Origin: DAOUKH01 sp965207995
Lineage (GTDB): Bacteria > Chloroflexota > Dehalococcoidia > SHYB01
Reading direction: 5' to 3'
Assembly (NCBI GenBank): GCA_965207995.1
Contig: OZ242299.1
Location: 124,001-188,000 of the forward strand
Length of the DNA: 64,000 nucleotides
Position 1 is the first letter of the stretch, and every line of letters starts with the position of its first letter. The notes below the pieces were generated by a model. The model saw only the letters and a list, made by a program, of their open reading frames with translations, made no database searches and had not been told where the DNA came from. Below are positions 23,827 through 32,026 of the stretch, in pieces. The translations under genes were made by a program, and so were the position numbers.

Positions 23827-25023
23827 ATGTCGAAGCTCTGGTGGCAAGACAAGGCGGCGATCACTGGAATCGGCCAGACCGAGTACTCCCGCGGCCTGAA
23901 CCGCTCCGAGTGGGACATGGCCGCCGAGGCCATCTTCAAGGCCATCGCCGACGCCGGCCTGAAACCCGAGGACATCGACGGCCTCTCCACGTTCAACCTC
24001 CAGTACGAGGGCTTCAACAACTACATGCACCAGCTTCTGGGGCTGGGCAACATCAGCTATTACGTCTCGCAGCCCCACGGTGGCGGCTCTTATGCCTCGA
24101 CCCTCGCCCACGGCGCACTCGGCGTGGCAGCCGGACAGTGCAACCACCTCGTCGCTTTCCGGTCGCGGGCCCGCGGACGCAAGTCCGTCTTCGGCCCCGG
24201 CACCAACGAGGGCGGCCGTCCCTGGGAGAAGGTCGAGCCCCGCATCCTCAACGGCTGGCAGTACCACGTCCCCTTCGGCCTCCAGAGCCCGGTGCAGGAG
24301 GCCGCCGCCATCACCACCCGCTACATGTACGACTACGGCTGGACCGAGGACCACCTCGGCAACGTCGCCGTCGCACTCCGCACCCACGGGTCGCGCAACC
24401 CCAACGCCGTCATGCGCGCGCCCATCACGCTTGAAGACCACAACAACTCGCGCATGATCTCCTCCCCCCTGCGGCTCCTCGACTGCTGCATCGAGACCGA
24501 CGGCGCCTGCGCCGTCGTCGTCTCCCGCGCCGACTACGCCAAGGACGCGCCGAACCCGCCCGCTTACTTCCACGCCTACACCCAAAGCAACCAGCCCGCC
24601 CACTATCAGTTGACCGAGTGGTTCCACAAGGGGCGCTGGGACCGCGACACCACCGGCCCCCGCCTCGGCGAGCGCCTCTTCGCCCAGTCCGACTTCACCC
24701 ACGACCAGATAGCGGCCCTCATGGCCTACGACCACTTCACCTCCTTCGTGATCCTCTCCATCGAGGACCTCGGCTTCTGCGGGCGCGGCGAGGGCGGCGA
24801 CTTTACCGAGGGCGGCGCGCTGATCGCCCCCGACGGGCGCCTCCCGGTGAATACGCACGGCGGCCAGCACTCCGAGGCCTTCATTCACGGCTTCAACAAC
24901 GTCGTCGAGGCGGCGCGCCAGATTCGAGGGACGTCCACCTCCCAGGTCCCCGACGCCCGGGCGGTGGTCGTCATCGAGGCGCTGAGCGACCCCTGCGGCG
25001 CATTCATCCTGCGCAGCGATTAG
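23827..25023 (+). CDS. SCP2-thiolase-like protein, tandem paralogue
   Basis: A 398-residue paralogue of the preceding gene with long identical stretches (EDIDGLSTFNLQ region, QPHGGGSYASTLAHGALGVA, AFRSRARGRKSVFGPGTNEG, VNTHGGQHSEAFIHGFNNVV). It also lacks the thiolase nucleophile (PHGGGSYA) and the C-terminal Cys (VVVIEALSDPCGAF has a Cys slightly off position). The pair clearly arose by tandem duplication, and both have been kept intact, so a heteromer or two related substrates are likely. It is followed 19 nt later by the DUF35 gene expected to form its complex. Confidence 0.85.
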   Translation: MSKLWWQDKAAITGIGQTEYSRGLNRSEWDMAAEAIFKAIADAGLKPEDIDGLSTFNLQYEGFNNYMHQLLGLGNISYYVSQPHGGGSYASTLAHGALGVAAGQCNHLVAFRSRARGRKSVFGPGTNEGGRPWEKVEPRILNGWQYHVPFGLQSPVQEAAAITTRYMYDYGWTEDHLGNVAVALRTHGSRNPNAVMRAPITLEDHNNSRMISSPLRLLDCCIETDGACAVVVSRADYAKDAPNPPAYFHAYTQSNQPAHYQLTEWFHKGRWDRDTTGPRLGERLFAQSDFTHDQIAALMAYDHFTSFVILSIEDLGFCGRGEGGDFTEGGALIAPDGRLPVNTHGGQHSEAFIHGFNNVVEAARQIRGTSTSQVPDARAVVVIEALSDPCGAFILRSD

Positions 25024-25042
25024 ACCCAACGGAGCAAGCGAC

Positions 25043-25486
25043 ATGACCCAGAGCACCCCCAACACGACCTTCTCGCCCTACGCCGGGCTCCCCCTACCCC
25101 AACCCTCGTGGGACAACTACCGGTTCTGGGAGTACTGCAAGGCCCACGAGCTGCGCCTGCAGAAGTGCTCCGACTGCCCCGCGATCCGCTACTACCCCCG
25201 GCCCGCCTGCCCCGAATGCCACTCGATGAAGTTCGAATGGAAGAAGATGAGCGGCAAGGGCACCGTCTACAGCTACACCATCGCCCACCACCCCGTCCTG
25301 CCCTTCTTCGCCGACAAGGTTCCCCTCCCCGTCGGCGTCATCAAGCTCGACGAGGGCGAGGTCTACATGGTTGGCCGCCTCATGGACATCGACCCCGCCG
25401 AGGTCGCCATCGGCATGCCCGTCGAGGTCACCTTCGAAGACGTCGCCGAGGACATCTCCCTCCCCCAATGGCGCAAAGCCTCCTAG
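25043..25486 (+). CDS. DUF35/Zn-ribbon OB-fold protein (ChsH2-like)
   Basis: A 147-residue acyl-CoA-associated OB-fold protein. The rubredoxin-like zinc ribbon has CSDC (about residue 38-41) and CPEC (about 52-55), separated by PAIRYYPRPA. The OB fold follows, with SGKGTVYSYTIAHHPVLPFF and GRLMDIDPAEVAIGMPVEVT. Proteins of this type bind SCP2-thiolase-like partners and donate CoA- or acyl-binding surface, as ChsH2 does for Ltp2. One DUF35 gene serves two tandem thiolase-like genes here. The family rarely works alone. Confidence 0.9.
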   Translation: MTQSTPNTTFSPYAGLPLPQPSWDNYRFWEYCKAHELRLQKCSDCPAIRYYPRPACPECHSMKFEWKKMSGKGTVYSYTIAHHPVLPFFADKVPLPVGVIKLDEGEVYMVGRLMDIDPAEVAIGMPVEVTFEDVAEDISLPQWRKAS

Positions 25487-25526
25487 CTCTCGCCCTAAAC
25501 CTCATTCTCCCGAACACAGGAATTCA

Positions 25527-25690
25527 TGTAGGGGCGACCCTTGTGGTCGCCCTCCCTGCCCACCGCCAACCATTCCCCTGTAGGGGCGCGTCGCGACGCG
25601 CCCGTCCCCTCCGGCCTCTCCCCCTCTGGGGGAGATTTGAGAGAGGGCGCGCGCCGCAGGCGCGCGGGCGCCCGCAGGGCGCCGCCCCTT
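25527..25690. repeat. Intergenic repeat cluster: two family B elements and one family A
   Basis: Family B at 25527-25553 (GTAGGGGCGACCCTTGTGG type) and at 25579-25605 (GTAGGGGCGCGTCGCGACGC type, a self-complementary stem). Family A at 25613-25690 (CTCTCCCCCTCTGGGGGAGA with TTTGAGAGAGGGCGCGCGCC). They lie within an operon-like run, between DUF35 and the LLM gene. Confidence 0.85.
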
Positions 25691-25741
25691 GCCGCCCCGC
25701 GTAGAATCCCTAACGCACCACCCCGCCTCAGGAGGCCCTCC

Positions 25742-26629
25742 GTGCTGCAAGTCGGCGCCGTCTTCCCGCAGACCGAGATATCCGCTGACCCCAAGGCCGT
25801 CGAAGCCTATGCCGTCGCCGTCGAGGAGATGGGCTTCGACTACATCCTCGCCTACGACCACGTCCTCGGCGCCGACATGACCAACCGCCCCGACTGGAAG
25901 CCCCTCCGCGGCGGGCCGCCCGCCTACACCCTCGACAGCATGTTCCACGAGCCCTTTGTCCTCTTCGGCTACCTCGCGCACGTCACCAAGCGCGTCGGCC
26001 TCGTCAGCGGCGTCATCATCCTCGCCCAGCGGCAGGCCGCCCTCGTCGCCAAGCAGGCGGCGGCCGTCGACGTCCTCAGCGGCGGACGCCTGCGGCTCGG
26101 CGTCGGCATCGGCTGGAACCACCTCGAATACGACGCCCTAGGCATGAACTGGCGCGACCGCGGCAAGCGCAGCGAAGAGCAGATCGAGGTCATGCGCGAG
26201 CTCTGGACGAAGGAGTCGGTGAGCTACGAGGGTAAGTGGCACACGATCCCGGAGATGGGACTCAACCCCATGCCGGTGCAGCGCCCCATCCCCATCTGGT
26301 TCGGCGGGCGCTCCGACCCCCTCCTCGACCGTGTCGGCCGCATCGGCGACGGCTGGTTCCCCAACATGGGCCCCAAGCAGGTCGCCGAGGGACTGAAGAA
26401 GGTTCACGCCGCCGCGGAACGAGCGGGCCGCGACCCCAAGTCGATCGGCCTGGAGACATCCGAGGCCATCATCAAACAGTCGCCGGAAGAAGCCGCCGCC
26501 CGCGGCCAAATCTGGAAGGATCTCGGCCTCACCCACTTCGCCCTCAACACCATGGGCGCCGGCCTCCACGGCCTCGACGCCCACCTCGACGCCCTCCGCC
26601 GCTTCAAGGCAGCCCTCGAACCCTGGTAA
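25742..26629 (+). CDS. LLM-class F420-dependent oxidoreductase
   Basis: A 295-residue luciferase-like oxidoreductase. It starts QVGAVFPQTEISADPKAVEA and shows AYDHVLGAD, ARxxGLVSGVI-type strand (RVGLVSGVIILAQR), KQAAAVDVLSGGRLRLGVGI and WNHLEYDALGMNW, which resemble F420-dependent members named by TIGR03619-like models. The start is GTG at 25742 with CAGGAGG 6 nt upstream and a TAGAAT -10 box at 25702. F420 genes at 41399-43059 support the cofactor. It likely reduces or oxidises a carbonyl or alkene in the same pathway as the upstream thiolase-like genes. Confidence 0.88.
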   Translation: MLQVGAVFPQTEISADPKAVEAYAVAVEEMGFDYILAYDHVLGADMTNRPDWKPLRGGPPAYTLDSMFHEPFVLFGYLAHVTKRVGLVSGVIILAQRQAALVAKQAAAVDVLSGGRLRLGVGIGWNHLEYDALGMNWRDRGKRSEEQIEVMRELWTKESVSYEGKWHTIPEMGLNPMPVQRPIPIWFGGRSDPLLDRVGRIGDGWFPNMGPKQVAEGLKKVHAAAERAGRDPKSIGLETSEAIIKQSPEEAAARGQIWKDLGLTHFALNTMGAGLHGLDAHLDALRRFKAALEPW

Positions 26630-26654
26630 CGCCCCCTCGAACACGCACCATCCA

Positions 26655-26866
26655 CGTAGGGGCGACCACAAGGGTCGCCCCTCCCTTGCCCACCACCCCT
26701 CATCAACGCCCGCCTCCCCCTTCCCTGGCGTGGGGCATCACCCTAACCCTCCCCCGCAGGGGGAGCACCTTAAACCTCTCCCCCCTGGGGGAGACTGAGA
26801 GAGGGCCGGGGCGGGGTGGTCCTCCCCCTCTTCTCTCCCAGGAGAAGATTGAGATGAGGGGCCGCC
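26655..26866. repeat. Intergenic repeats, families B and A
   Basis: Family B at 26655-26682 in inverted orientation (GTAGGGGCGACCACAAGGG plus TCGCCCC), then family A at 26745-26866 with CTCTCCCCCCTGGGGGAGAC and a TTCTCTCCCAGGAGAAGATT unit. Between convergent genes. The rest of the 26630-27018 gap holds the orphan promoter listed next. Confidence 0.85.
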
Positions 26867-26879
26867 CGCCACCACCCCC

Positions 26880-26908
26880 TTGACACACCTCCACCACAGC
26901 AATAACAT
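26880..26908 (+). promoter_or_regulatory. Orphan sigma70-like promoter without an evident gene
   Basis: A perfect TTGACA (26880-26885), a 17-nt spacer and TAACAT (26903-26908). Downstream an ATG at 26919 opens only 23 codons (MCSSPGDTLNALRTRRRQR...), and beyond lies the end of the convergent enoyl-CoA hydratase gene. The transcript could be a small or antisense RNA, or the promoter may be left from a lost gene. Confidence 0.4.
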
Positions 26909-27018
26909 CAACTCAGAACATGTGTTCGTCGCCGGGAGACACGCTCAATGCCCTGCGGACGCGTAGGAGACAGCGAATTGCCCCGGTGTGAGTGAGGCGA
27001 CGCGGGCGGAAGCGCGGG

Positions 27019-27810
27019 CTACCGGCGCTTCCAGACGGGCGGGCGCTTCTCGGCGAAGGCGCGAGGGCCTTCGCGGCGGTCCTCGGTGTCGGCCAGAGCG
27101 GCCCAATAGCCGGCGCGCACTCTTGCGGCCTGCTCCGGCGGCATCGAGCGGCCCGCCTTCGCGATCTGCTTGTACGCCTCGACGGCAAGCGGAGCGCCGA
27201 GGGCGATGTCCGCCGCGATCTCCTCGGCTTCGGTAATGACGGCGTCGCGGTCGGGCACGATGGCCTGAATCAGCCCGATCTCGTAGGCCCGCCGCGCGGT
27301 GATGGGCCGCGCCGTGAGCAGGATCTTCATCGCCTCGCCGAACGGGATCAGCCGCACCAGCTCGGTCAGCCCAGGATCGGGCATCAGGCTGCGCCGCGCC
27401 TCCGGCAGGCCGAACGTCGACTGCTCCGTCGCCACGCGGATGTCGCACAGCAGCGCCACCTCCAGCCCCGCCGCGATGCAGTAGCCGTCGATGGCCGCGA
27501 TGATCGGCTTGGGACAATCGGCCACGGTCGTGAAGAAGCTGGTCGCCGCTTTTGGTGAGGGCGGGGGACTCTTCACAGCGTCGCGGTTCGCCATCTCCTT
27601 CAGATCGGCGCCCGCCGAGAACGCGCGCCCTCCCTCGCCGGTCAGCACGATCGACAGCACGTCGGGGTCGGCCGTCGCCCGCTCGATAGCCTCGACCAGA
27701 CCGTTGCGAAGCTCGGTGTTGAACGCGTTCATTGAACGCGGACGGTTCATCGTCAGCCACGCCGTGCTGCCGCGCTTCTCGTACTGCATCACCTCGTCGG
27801 TCGAGGTCAT
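27019..27810 (-). CDS. Enoyl-CoA hydratase
   Basis: A 263-residue crotonase-family enzyme. Signature AWLTMNRPRSMNAFNTELRN, oxyanion-hole GGRAFSAGADL and DGYCIAAGLEVALLCDIRVA. Both hydratase glutamates are in place: TEQSTFGLPE carries the Glu144 and Glu164 equivalents, so true hydration of a 2-enoyl-CoA is plausible, unlike the paralogues at 16941, 58033 and 58994. Start 27810 is supported by AAGGAG 8 nt upstream. It lies 16 nt downstream of the SDR gene, giving an SDR-hydratase operon that could perform the hydration and dehydrogenation steps of a beta-oxidation round. Confidence 0.92.
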   Translation of the reverse strand: MTSTDEVMQYEKRGSTAWLTMNRPRSMNAFNTELRNGLVEAIERATADPDVLSIVLTGEGGRAFSAGADLKEMANRDAVKSPPPSPKAATSFFTTVADCPKPIIAAIDGYCIAAGLEVALLCDIRVATEQSTFGLPEARRSLMPDPGLTELVRLIPFGEAMKILLTARPITARRAYEIGLIQAIVPDRDAVITEAEEIAADIALGAPLAVEAYKQIAKAGRSMPPEQAARVRAGYWAALADTEDRREGPRAFAEKRPPVWKRR

Positions 27811-27826
27811 CGTCTCTACTCCTTGG

Positions 27827-28702
27827 TCACACGCCGACGCCGTCGTAGTAGCGGTAACCGCCGGCCACACCCCCGACGGGTTCGAGGTGCGGCTTGAGGT
27901 GCTGCTCGAAGGCGTCCCGTATCTCCTCGGCGGTCCACCCGCCCTGCCGGACGATGGGCCGTATCGAGCGCGGGTGCGAGTGAATGCTCAGCGTCTCCCC
28001 CGCAAGCCCCACGACCTGGCCGTTGACGTAGGCCGCGTCGTCGCTGGCGAGGAAGACCGCGATCGGCGCGATGTCGCCGGGCTTCGGCAGCGCGTCAAGG
28101 TTGCCCGCCATCGCGGTGAAGGTGCCCACGGTCCGCCGGGTACGGGCATAGGGCGCGATGGCGTTGACCCGGATGTTGTGCTGCGCCAGCTCCAGCGCCC
28201 AGCTGTAGGTGAAGGCCGAGACGCCGCCCTTGGTCGCCGAGTAGAACGACCGCCCCTGCACCCCGCCGGCGGCCCCCGACGACACATTCAGGATCACGCC
28301 GCGCCCCTGCTCGATCATCCGGTCGACGGCGTGGCGGGCGCAATTGAACGTCCCTTTCAGGTTGATACCGATGATGTGGTCGAAGTCCTCTTCGCTCGAA
28401 TCGAAGATCTGCCGCACGTAGCCGACCCCGGCGTTGTTCACCAACGTGTCGATGCCGCCGTACGTTTCGACGCAGGTCTCGATGATCCGCTTCGCCGCCT
28501 GGTAGTCCGAGACGTCGTCGGTGTTGATGACGGCGGCCCCACCCTCGGCGGCGATGTCGGCGACGGTCTGCTCGGCGGCGGCGGCCTCGACGTCGTTGAT
28601 CACGAGCTTGGCGCCCTCGCGCGCCATCGCCATGGCGTAGGCCCGGCCCAAGCCCTGCCCCGAGCCCGTCACGACGATCCGCTTCTCTTCGAGCACTTCC
28701 AT
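27827..28702 (-). CDS. Short-chain dehydrogenase/reductase
   Basis: A 291-residue SDR resembling the N-terminal dehydrogenase domain of peroxisomal multifunctional enzyme 2. It shows VVTGSGQGLGRAYAMAMARE, LVINDVE (NAD-preferring Asp), NNAGVG, the catalytic Ser in NVSSGAAGG and YSATKGG as Tyr-xxx-Lys. After the Rossmann core a C-terminal extension (about 250-291, IRDAFEQHLKPHLEPVGG) is longer than in minimal SDRs. The start at 28702 follows GAGGAGACGG. Together with the downstream hydratase it likely acts as a 3-hydroxyacyl-CoA dehydrogenase; that role is inferred from the pairing. Confidence 0.9.
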   Translation of the reverse strand: MEVLEEKRIVVTGSGQGLGRAYAMAMAREGAKLVINDVEAAAAEQTVADIAAEGGAAVINTDDVSDYQAAKRIIETCVETYGGIDTLVNNAGVGYVRQIFDSSEEDFDHIIGINLKGTFNCARHAVDRMIEQGRGVILNVSSGAAGGVQGRSFYSATKGGVSAFTYSWALELAQHNIRVNAIAPYARTRRTVGTFTAMAGNLDALPKPGDIAPIAVFLASDDAAYVNGQVVGLAGETLSIHSHPRSIRPIVRQGGWTAEEIRDAFEQHLKPHLEPVGGVAGGYRYYDGVGV

Positions 28703-28789
28703 CCGTCTCCTCAAGCGCCGCGCGGCGCCCGGCGAGTGTAGGAAGCGGGCCGATGCGGGTCAAGCGCTGGCGGAGCGGGGGCCTATCCG

Positions 28790-28795
28790 TATAAT
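28790..28795 (+). promoter_or_regulatory. -10 box (TATAAT) for the NifU-like/UGSC operon
   Basis: A perfect TATAAT 47 nt upstream of the GTG start at 28843, in the divergent region after the SDR gene. The -35 region is weak. Confidence 0.45.
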
Positions 28796-28842
28796 GGCGT
28801 CGGCCTCGCCCTCCTTGGGGTTCGGGGCCCCGGGAGGTCCGC

Positions 28843-29091
28843 GTGTCAAAGGGAGCCGAGTTGGTGGTCAGGCACTTCAGCCGGATGGTGGAGCCCGACG
28901 GCGGCGCCGTCGAGCTCGTCTCCGTCGAGGGCGCCACGCTGACGGTGCGCTACCGTCCCGGCACCAACGAGGAATGCCAGGACTGCGTCCTCGAGCCCGA
29001 CGACCTCCGCGCGCTCATGCAGGAGGCCTTGGAACGCCAAGACCCCGCCATCACCGAGGTGAAACTGGAGGCGGCGCCCAGCAATGGCTAA
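28843..29091 (+). CDS. NifU C-terminal-like CxxC protein coupled to the UGSC selenoprotein
   Basis: An 82-residue protein resembling the Nfu/NifU C-terminal domain: PDGGAVELVSVEGATLTVRY, then a Cys pair in EECQDCV (Cys45 and Cys48), then LMQEALERQDPAITEVKL. Nfu domains carry or transfer a 4Fe-4S cluster through a CxxC at a dimer interface; here the usual GxCxxCP context is changed, so cluster binding is not certain and the Cys pair could instead be a thiol redox site. The start is GTG. Its last 8 nt overlap the start of the selenoprotein fusion (ATG 29084), implying coupled synthesis and a shared role. No such gene sits by the other UGSC locus. Confidence 0.7.
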   Translation: MSKGAELVVRHFSRMVEPDGGAVELVSVEGATLTVRYRPGTNEECQDCVLEPDDLRALMQEALERQDPAITEVKLEAAPSNG

Positions 29092-30790
29092 GCTGACCAT
29101 CATCAACCCCGTGGCCGAAGCGCAGGCCAACACCCTGGCGGCGGAGCGCTTCAGCCCCGCCAAGCGGCCGTCCACGCTCGACGGCAAGCGGGTGGCTCTC
29201 TACTGGAACGCCAAGGCCGGCGGCGAGGTCGCCCTGGCCCGCACCCGTGAGCAACTGGAACGCCTCTACCCCACGGCCGCCTTCGTCGACGTCTTCGGCG
29301 ACCAGGGAACGCACATGCGCCGCGCCTCCACCGACCTGCTGGACGACACCGCGGGCCGGGTCGACGCCGCCGTCGGCACGACCGCCGACTGAGGCAGCTG
29401 CACCTCCTGGCTCATACGTGATATGGCCGAGCTGGAACGACGGGGCGTCCCCACCGTGGCGTGGACGGCGAAGCGCTTCGTCGAGGACGCCCACTGGAGC
29501 GCCAACGTCTTCGGCGTACCCGAGCTGCGCATCGCCGAGGCGCCGCACCCCTTCACCAACGAAGACGCCGGCCTGATCCGCACGATGGTCGACGGCTCCA
29601 TGCCGGCGGTCGTCGAGGCCCTCACCAAGGACCCCGAACCCATCGCCGCCGCTCCCTCCTTCGAGCACATCACCGAGTTCACCGGCCGCGAGATGACCTA
29701 CGAGGCCGACGACCTGCTCAGCGCGTGGGACGCGATGAACGCGGCCTTCATCGACGCCGGCTGGAGCGACGGGATGCCGCTGGTCGCCCCGACGCCGGAG
29801 AAGGTCGCCGCGTTCGTGGCCGCATCGGGCCGCCCCGCCGACGAGGTCGTCGGCATCTTCGAGCCGGGCTTCGGCATCGGCACGGTCGAGAAGATCGCCG
29901 CGAACGCCGTGATGGCGGGGTGCAAGCCCGACGCCATGCCCGTCGTGCTCGCCATGGCCGAGTGCATCCTCGACCCCGCCATCGGCCTCCGCACCTTCGC
30001 CATGTCCACCGGCCCCCAAGCCCCCGTCGTGATGGTCAGCGGTCCCATCGCCGACCGTATCGGTATGAACAGCGGCGTCTGCGCCCTGGGGCCGGGATCG
30101 GTCTCCAGCGTGAACGTCGCCATCGGACGCAGCCTCCGCCTGATCATGATGAACGTCGGTCTCTCCTACCCCGGCGTCAGCGACATGGACACCATCGGCA
30201 GCGCGATGAAGTTCAGCGCCTGCGTCGCCGAGAACGAGGCCGCCAACCCCTGGCGCCCCTACCGTGTCGAGAAGGGCTACGCCGAGGGCCAGTCCACCGT
30301 CACCGTCAACGCCCCCTACGGCGTCTGCGAGCTCTTCGACTTCCAGAACCACGACCCCGATCTTCTGGTCGAAACCTTCTGCACCGCCATCAACAACGCC
30401 GCGCAGGTATGCAGCGGCTACTGGCTGATCAGCAGCCCCGACAAGGGCGGACCCGGCCCCTTCCACGGCGACTCGCACAACCTCATCCTCCTCTGCCCCG
30501 ACCACGCCAAGGCCTTCAACGACGCCGGCTGGTCGCTCAACGACGTCAAGCAGGCGCTCTTCGACGGCTCCCGGATGAGCTTCCACAAGCTGATGCTCAA
30601 CAAGCCGAAGCAGGGGTTCGCCGTGGCGCACCCCCACCTCCAGTGGCTGTGGGACACGCCCGACACCGAGGTCTCCCTCTTTCGCAGCCCCGACGCCTTC
30701 GACATCTTCGTCGTGGGCGCCGACGCCGGGCGCAGCCTCTACCATTACGGCGGCACGCTCTCGATCACGCGTCCCGTCCGGGACGTCTAG
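29084..30790 (+). CDS. UGSC-partner fusion selenoprotein, Sec at residue 103 encoded by in-frame TGA
   Basis: A 568-residue protein read through TGA at 29390-29392. Residues 1-102 end AAVGTTAD; after the TGA the same frame continues GSCTSWLIRDMAELERRGVP, giving D-U-G-S-C-T-S. The stand-alone UGSC protein at 5915-6448 is colinear on both sides of its own TGA. Residues of about 1-185 form the UGSC domain. Residues of about 205-568 match the separate 363-residue partner, including DAGWSDGMPLVAPTPEKV and NAVMAGCKP (Cys280). A SECIS-like hairpin with a bulged U follows the TGA. Upstream, a NifU-like gene overlaps the start; downstream lie two CoA-transferases. The activity is unknown; a seleno-thiol redox centre is inferred. 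Automated calling would give a 102-residue fragment and a second ORF from ATG 29423. Confidence 0.9.
29409..29428 (+). promoter_or_regulatory. SECIS-like hairpin with bulged U (locus 2)
   Basis: GGC-(U)-CAUA-CGUGA-UAUG-GCC: seven base pairs interrupted by one bulged U, closing a 5-nt loop that starts 25 nt after the UGA. A bulged U below the apical loop and a loop 16-37 nt from the UGA are the features of the E. coli fdhF SECIS recognised by SelB. Confidence 0.65.
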
Positions 30791-30814
30791 GGCCGGGGCA
30801 AGAAAGCGGTCGCG

Positions 30815-32026
30815 GTGCAGCCACTCGCGGGTCTCAGCGTCCTCGACCTATCCTGGTACGTCGCCGGGCCCTACTGCACCAAGATGCTCGCCGACTACGG
30901 CGCCGACGTACTCAAGGTCGAGCGCCCCGGCACCGGCGACCCCGCCCGCGCCTACGGCCCCTTCCCCGGCGACATCCCCCACCGCGAGAAGTCGGGCCTC
31001 TTCCTCCACCTCAACACCAACAAGAAGTCCATCACGCTCGACTTCACCACCGACACCGGCCGCGCCATCCTCTACGACCTCGTCCGCGACGCCGACGTCG
31101 TCGTCGAGAACTTCTCCCCAGGGGTGAAGGAGCGCCACGGCTTCGCCTACGACGACCTCGCCGCCGTCAACCCTCGCGTCGTGCTCTGCTCGATCAGCAA
31201 CTTCGGCCAGACCGGCCCCTACCGGGACTGGAAGGCCGTCGACATGACGATGTACGCCTTCTCCGGTCAGATGAACGGCAGCGGTCAGATGGAGAGCCCG
31301 CCGCTCAAGACCGCCGACCTGCTGATGCAAGGGCAGGCCGGCTCCGGGGCCTCGACGGCGATCACCGCGGCGGCGATGCACCAGCGCCGCACCGGAGAGG
31401 GCCAGGCCATCGACCTCGCCATCGCCGAGGTCTCCGTGGGCAGCGCCGACCGCCGGATGACGGCGCTCATCGGCTACCAGTACACCGGGGAGATGGCCAT
31501 CCGCGACGTCATGCTCCCCGCCGCCCTCCCCGTCGGCTTCTATCCCTGCGCCGACGGCTACGTCTGCCTCACCGTGGCCCCGCCCGCGCGTTGGACGCGT
31601 TACGTCGACCTGCTCGGCAAGCCCGAGCTCAAGGACGATCCCCGCTTCCAGGACCCGATGGTCTTCTCCCGGCCCGAAATCAAGGACGAGCTCGACCTCT
31701 ATCTCTTCACCTGGCTCGGCGAGAACGGCAAGCAGGAGGCGATGGAGCAGGCCCAGGAGCACCGCATCGCCGGCACGGCGATCAACTCGACGGTGGACGC
31801 GCTCAACGACCGGCATCTGAAGGCGCGGGGCTACTTCGTCGGGGCCGACCACGCCAAGGCCGGTCGCCTCCCCTACCCCGGCGCCTCCCTCTTCCTCGAC
31901 GGCGGCGGCTTCGAGATCAAGCGCACCGCGCCCCTCCTCGGCGAGCACAACGAGGACATCTACTCGGGGCGCCTCGGAATGACCAAGCTCGAGATCGGGC
32001 AGCTCCGCTCGGCGGGGGTCGTATGA
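30815..32026 (+). CDS. CaiB/BaiF family CoA-transferase
   Basis: A 403-residue single-domain class III CoA-transferase starting at GTG 30815. Landmarks: LSVLDLSWYVAGPYCTKMLA, DYGADVLKVERPGTGDPAR, NTNKKSITLDFTTDTGRAIL, DADVVVENFSPGVKERHGF, SISNFGQTGPYRDWKAVDM and the C-terminal LLGEHNEDIYSG. The catalytic position reads GQAIDLAIAEVS, so Glu stands where Asp is usual; Glu variants are common in the superfamily but their chemistry is less well documented. It starts 24 nt after the UGSC fusion and overlaps the next CoA-transferase by ATGA. The two probably form a heteromer, as in BbsEF or SmtAB. Confidence 0.9.
   Translation: MQPLAGLSVLDLSWYVAGPYCTKMLADYGADVLKVERPGTGDPARAYGPFPGDIPHREKSGLFLHLNTNKKSITLDFTTDTGRAILYDLVRDADVVVENFSPGVKERHGFAYDDLAAVNPRVVLCSISNFGQTGPYRDWKAVDMTMYAFSGQMNGSGQMESPPLKTADLLMQGQAGSGASTAITAAAMHQRRTGEGQAIDLAIAEVSVGSADRRMTALIGYQYTGEMAIRDVMLPAALPVGFYPCADGYVCLTVAPPARWTRYVDLLGKPELKDDPRFQDPMVFSRPEIKDELDLYLFTWLGENGKQEAMEQAQEHRIAGTAINSTVDALNDRHLKARGYFVGADHAKAGRLPYPGASLFLDGGGFEIKRTAPLLGEHNEDIYSGRLGMTKLEIGQLRSAGVV

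Noticed and set aside
29461..32022. Very long plus-strand open frame running antiphase through the selenoprotein and first CoA-transferase genes
   Set aside because: Arg/Pro/His-rich low-complexity translation typical of a GC-rich shadow frame; only the part from 32023 onward is a real gene.
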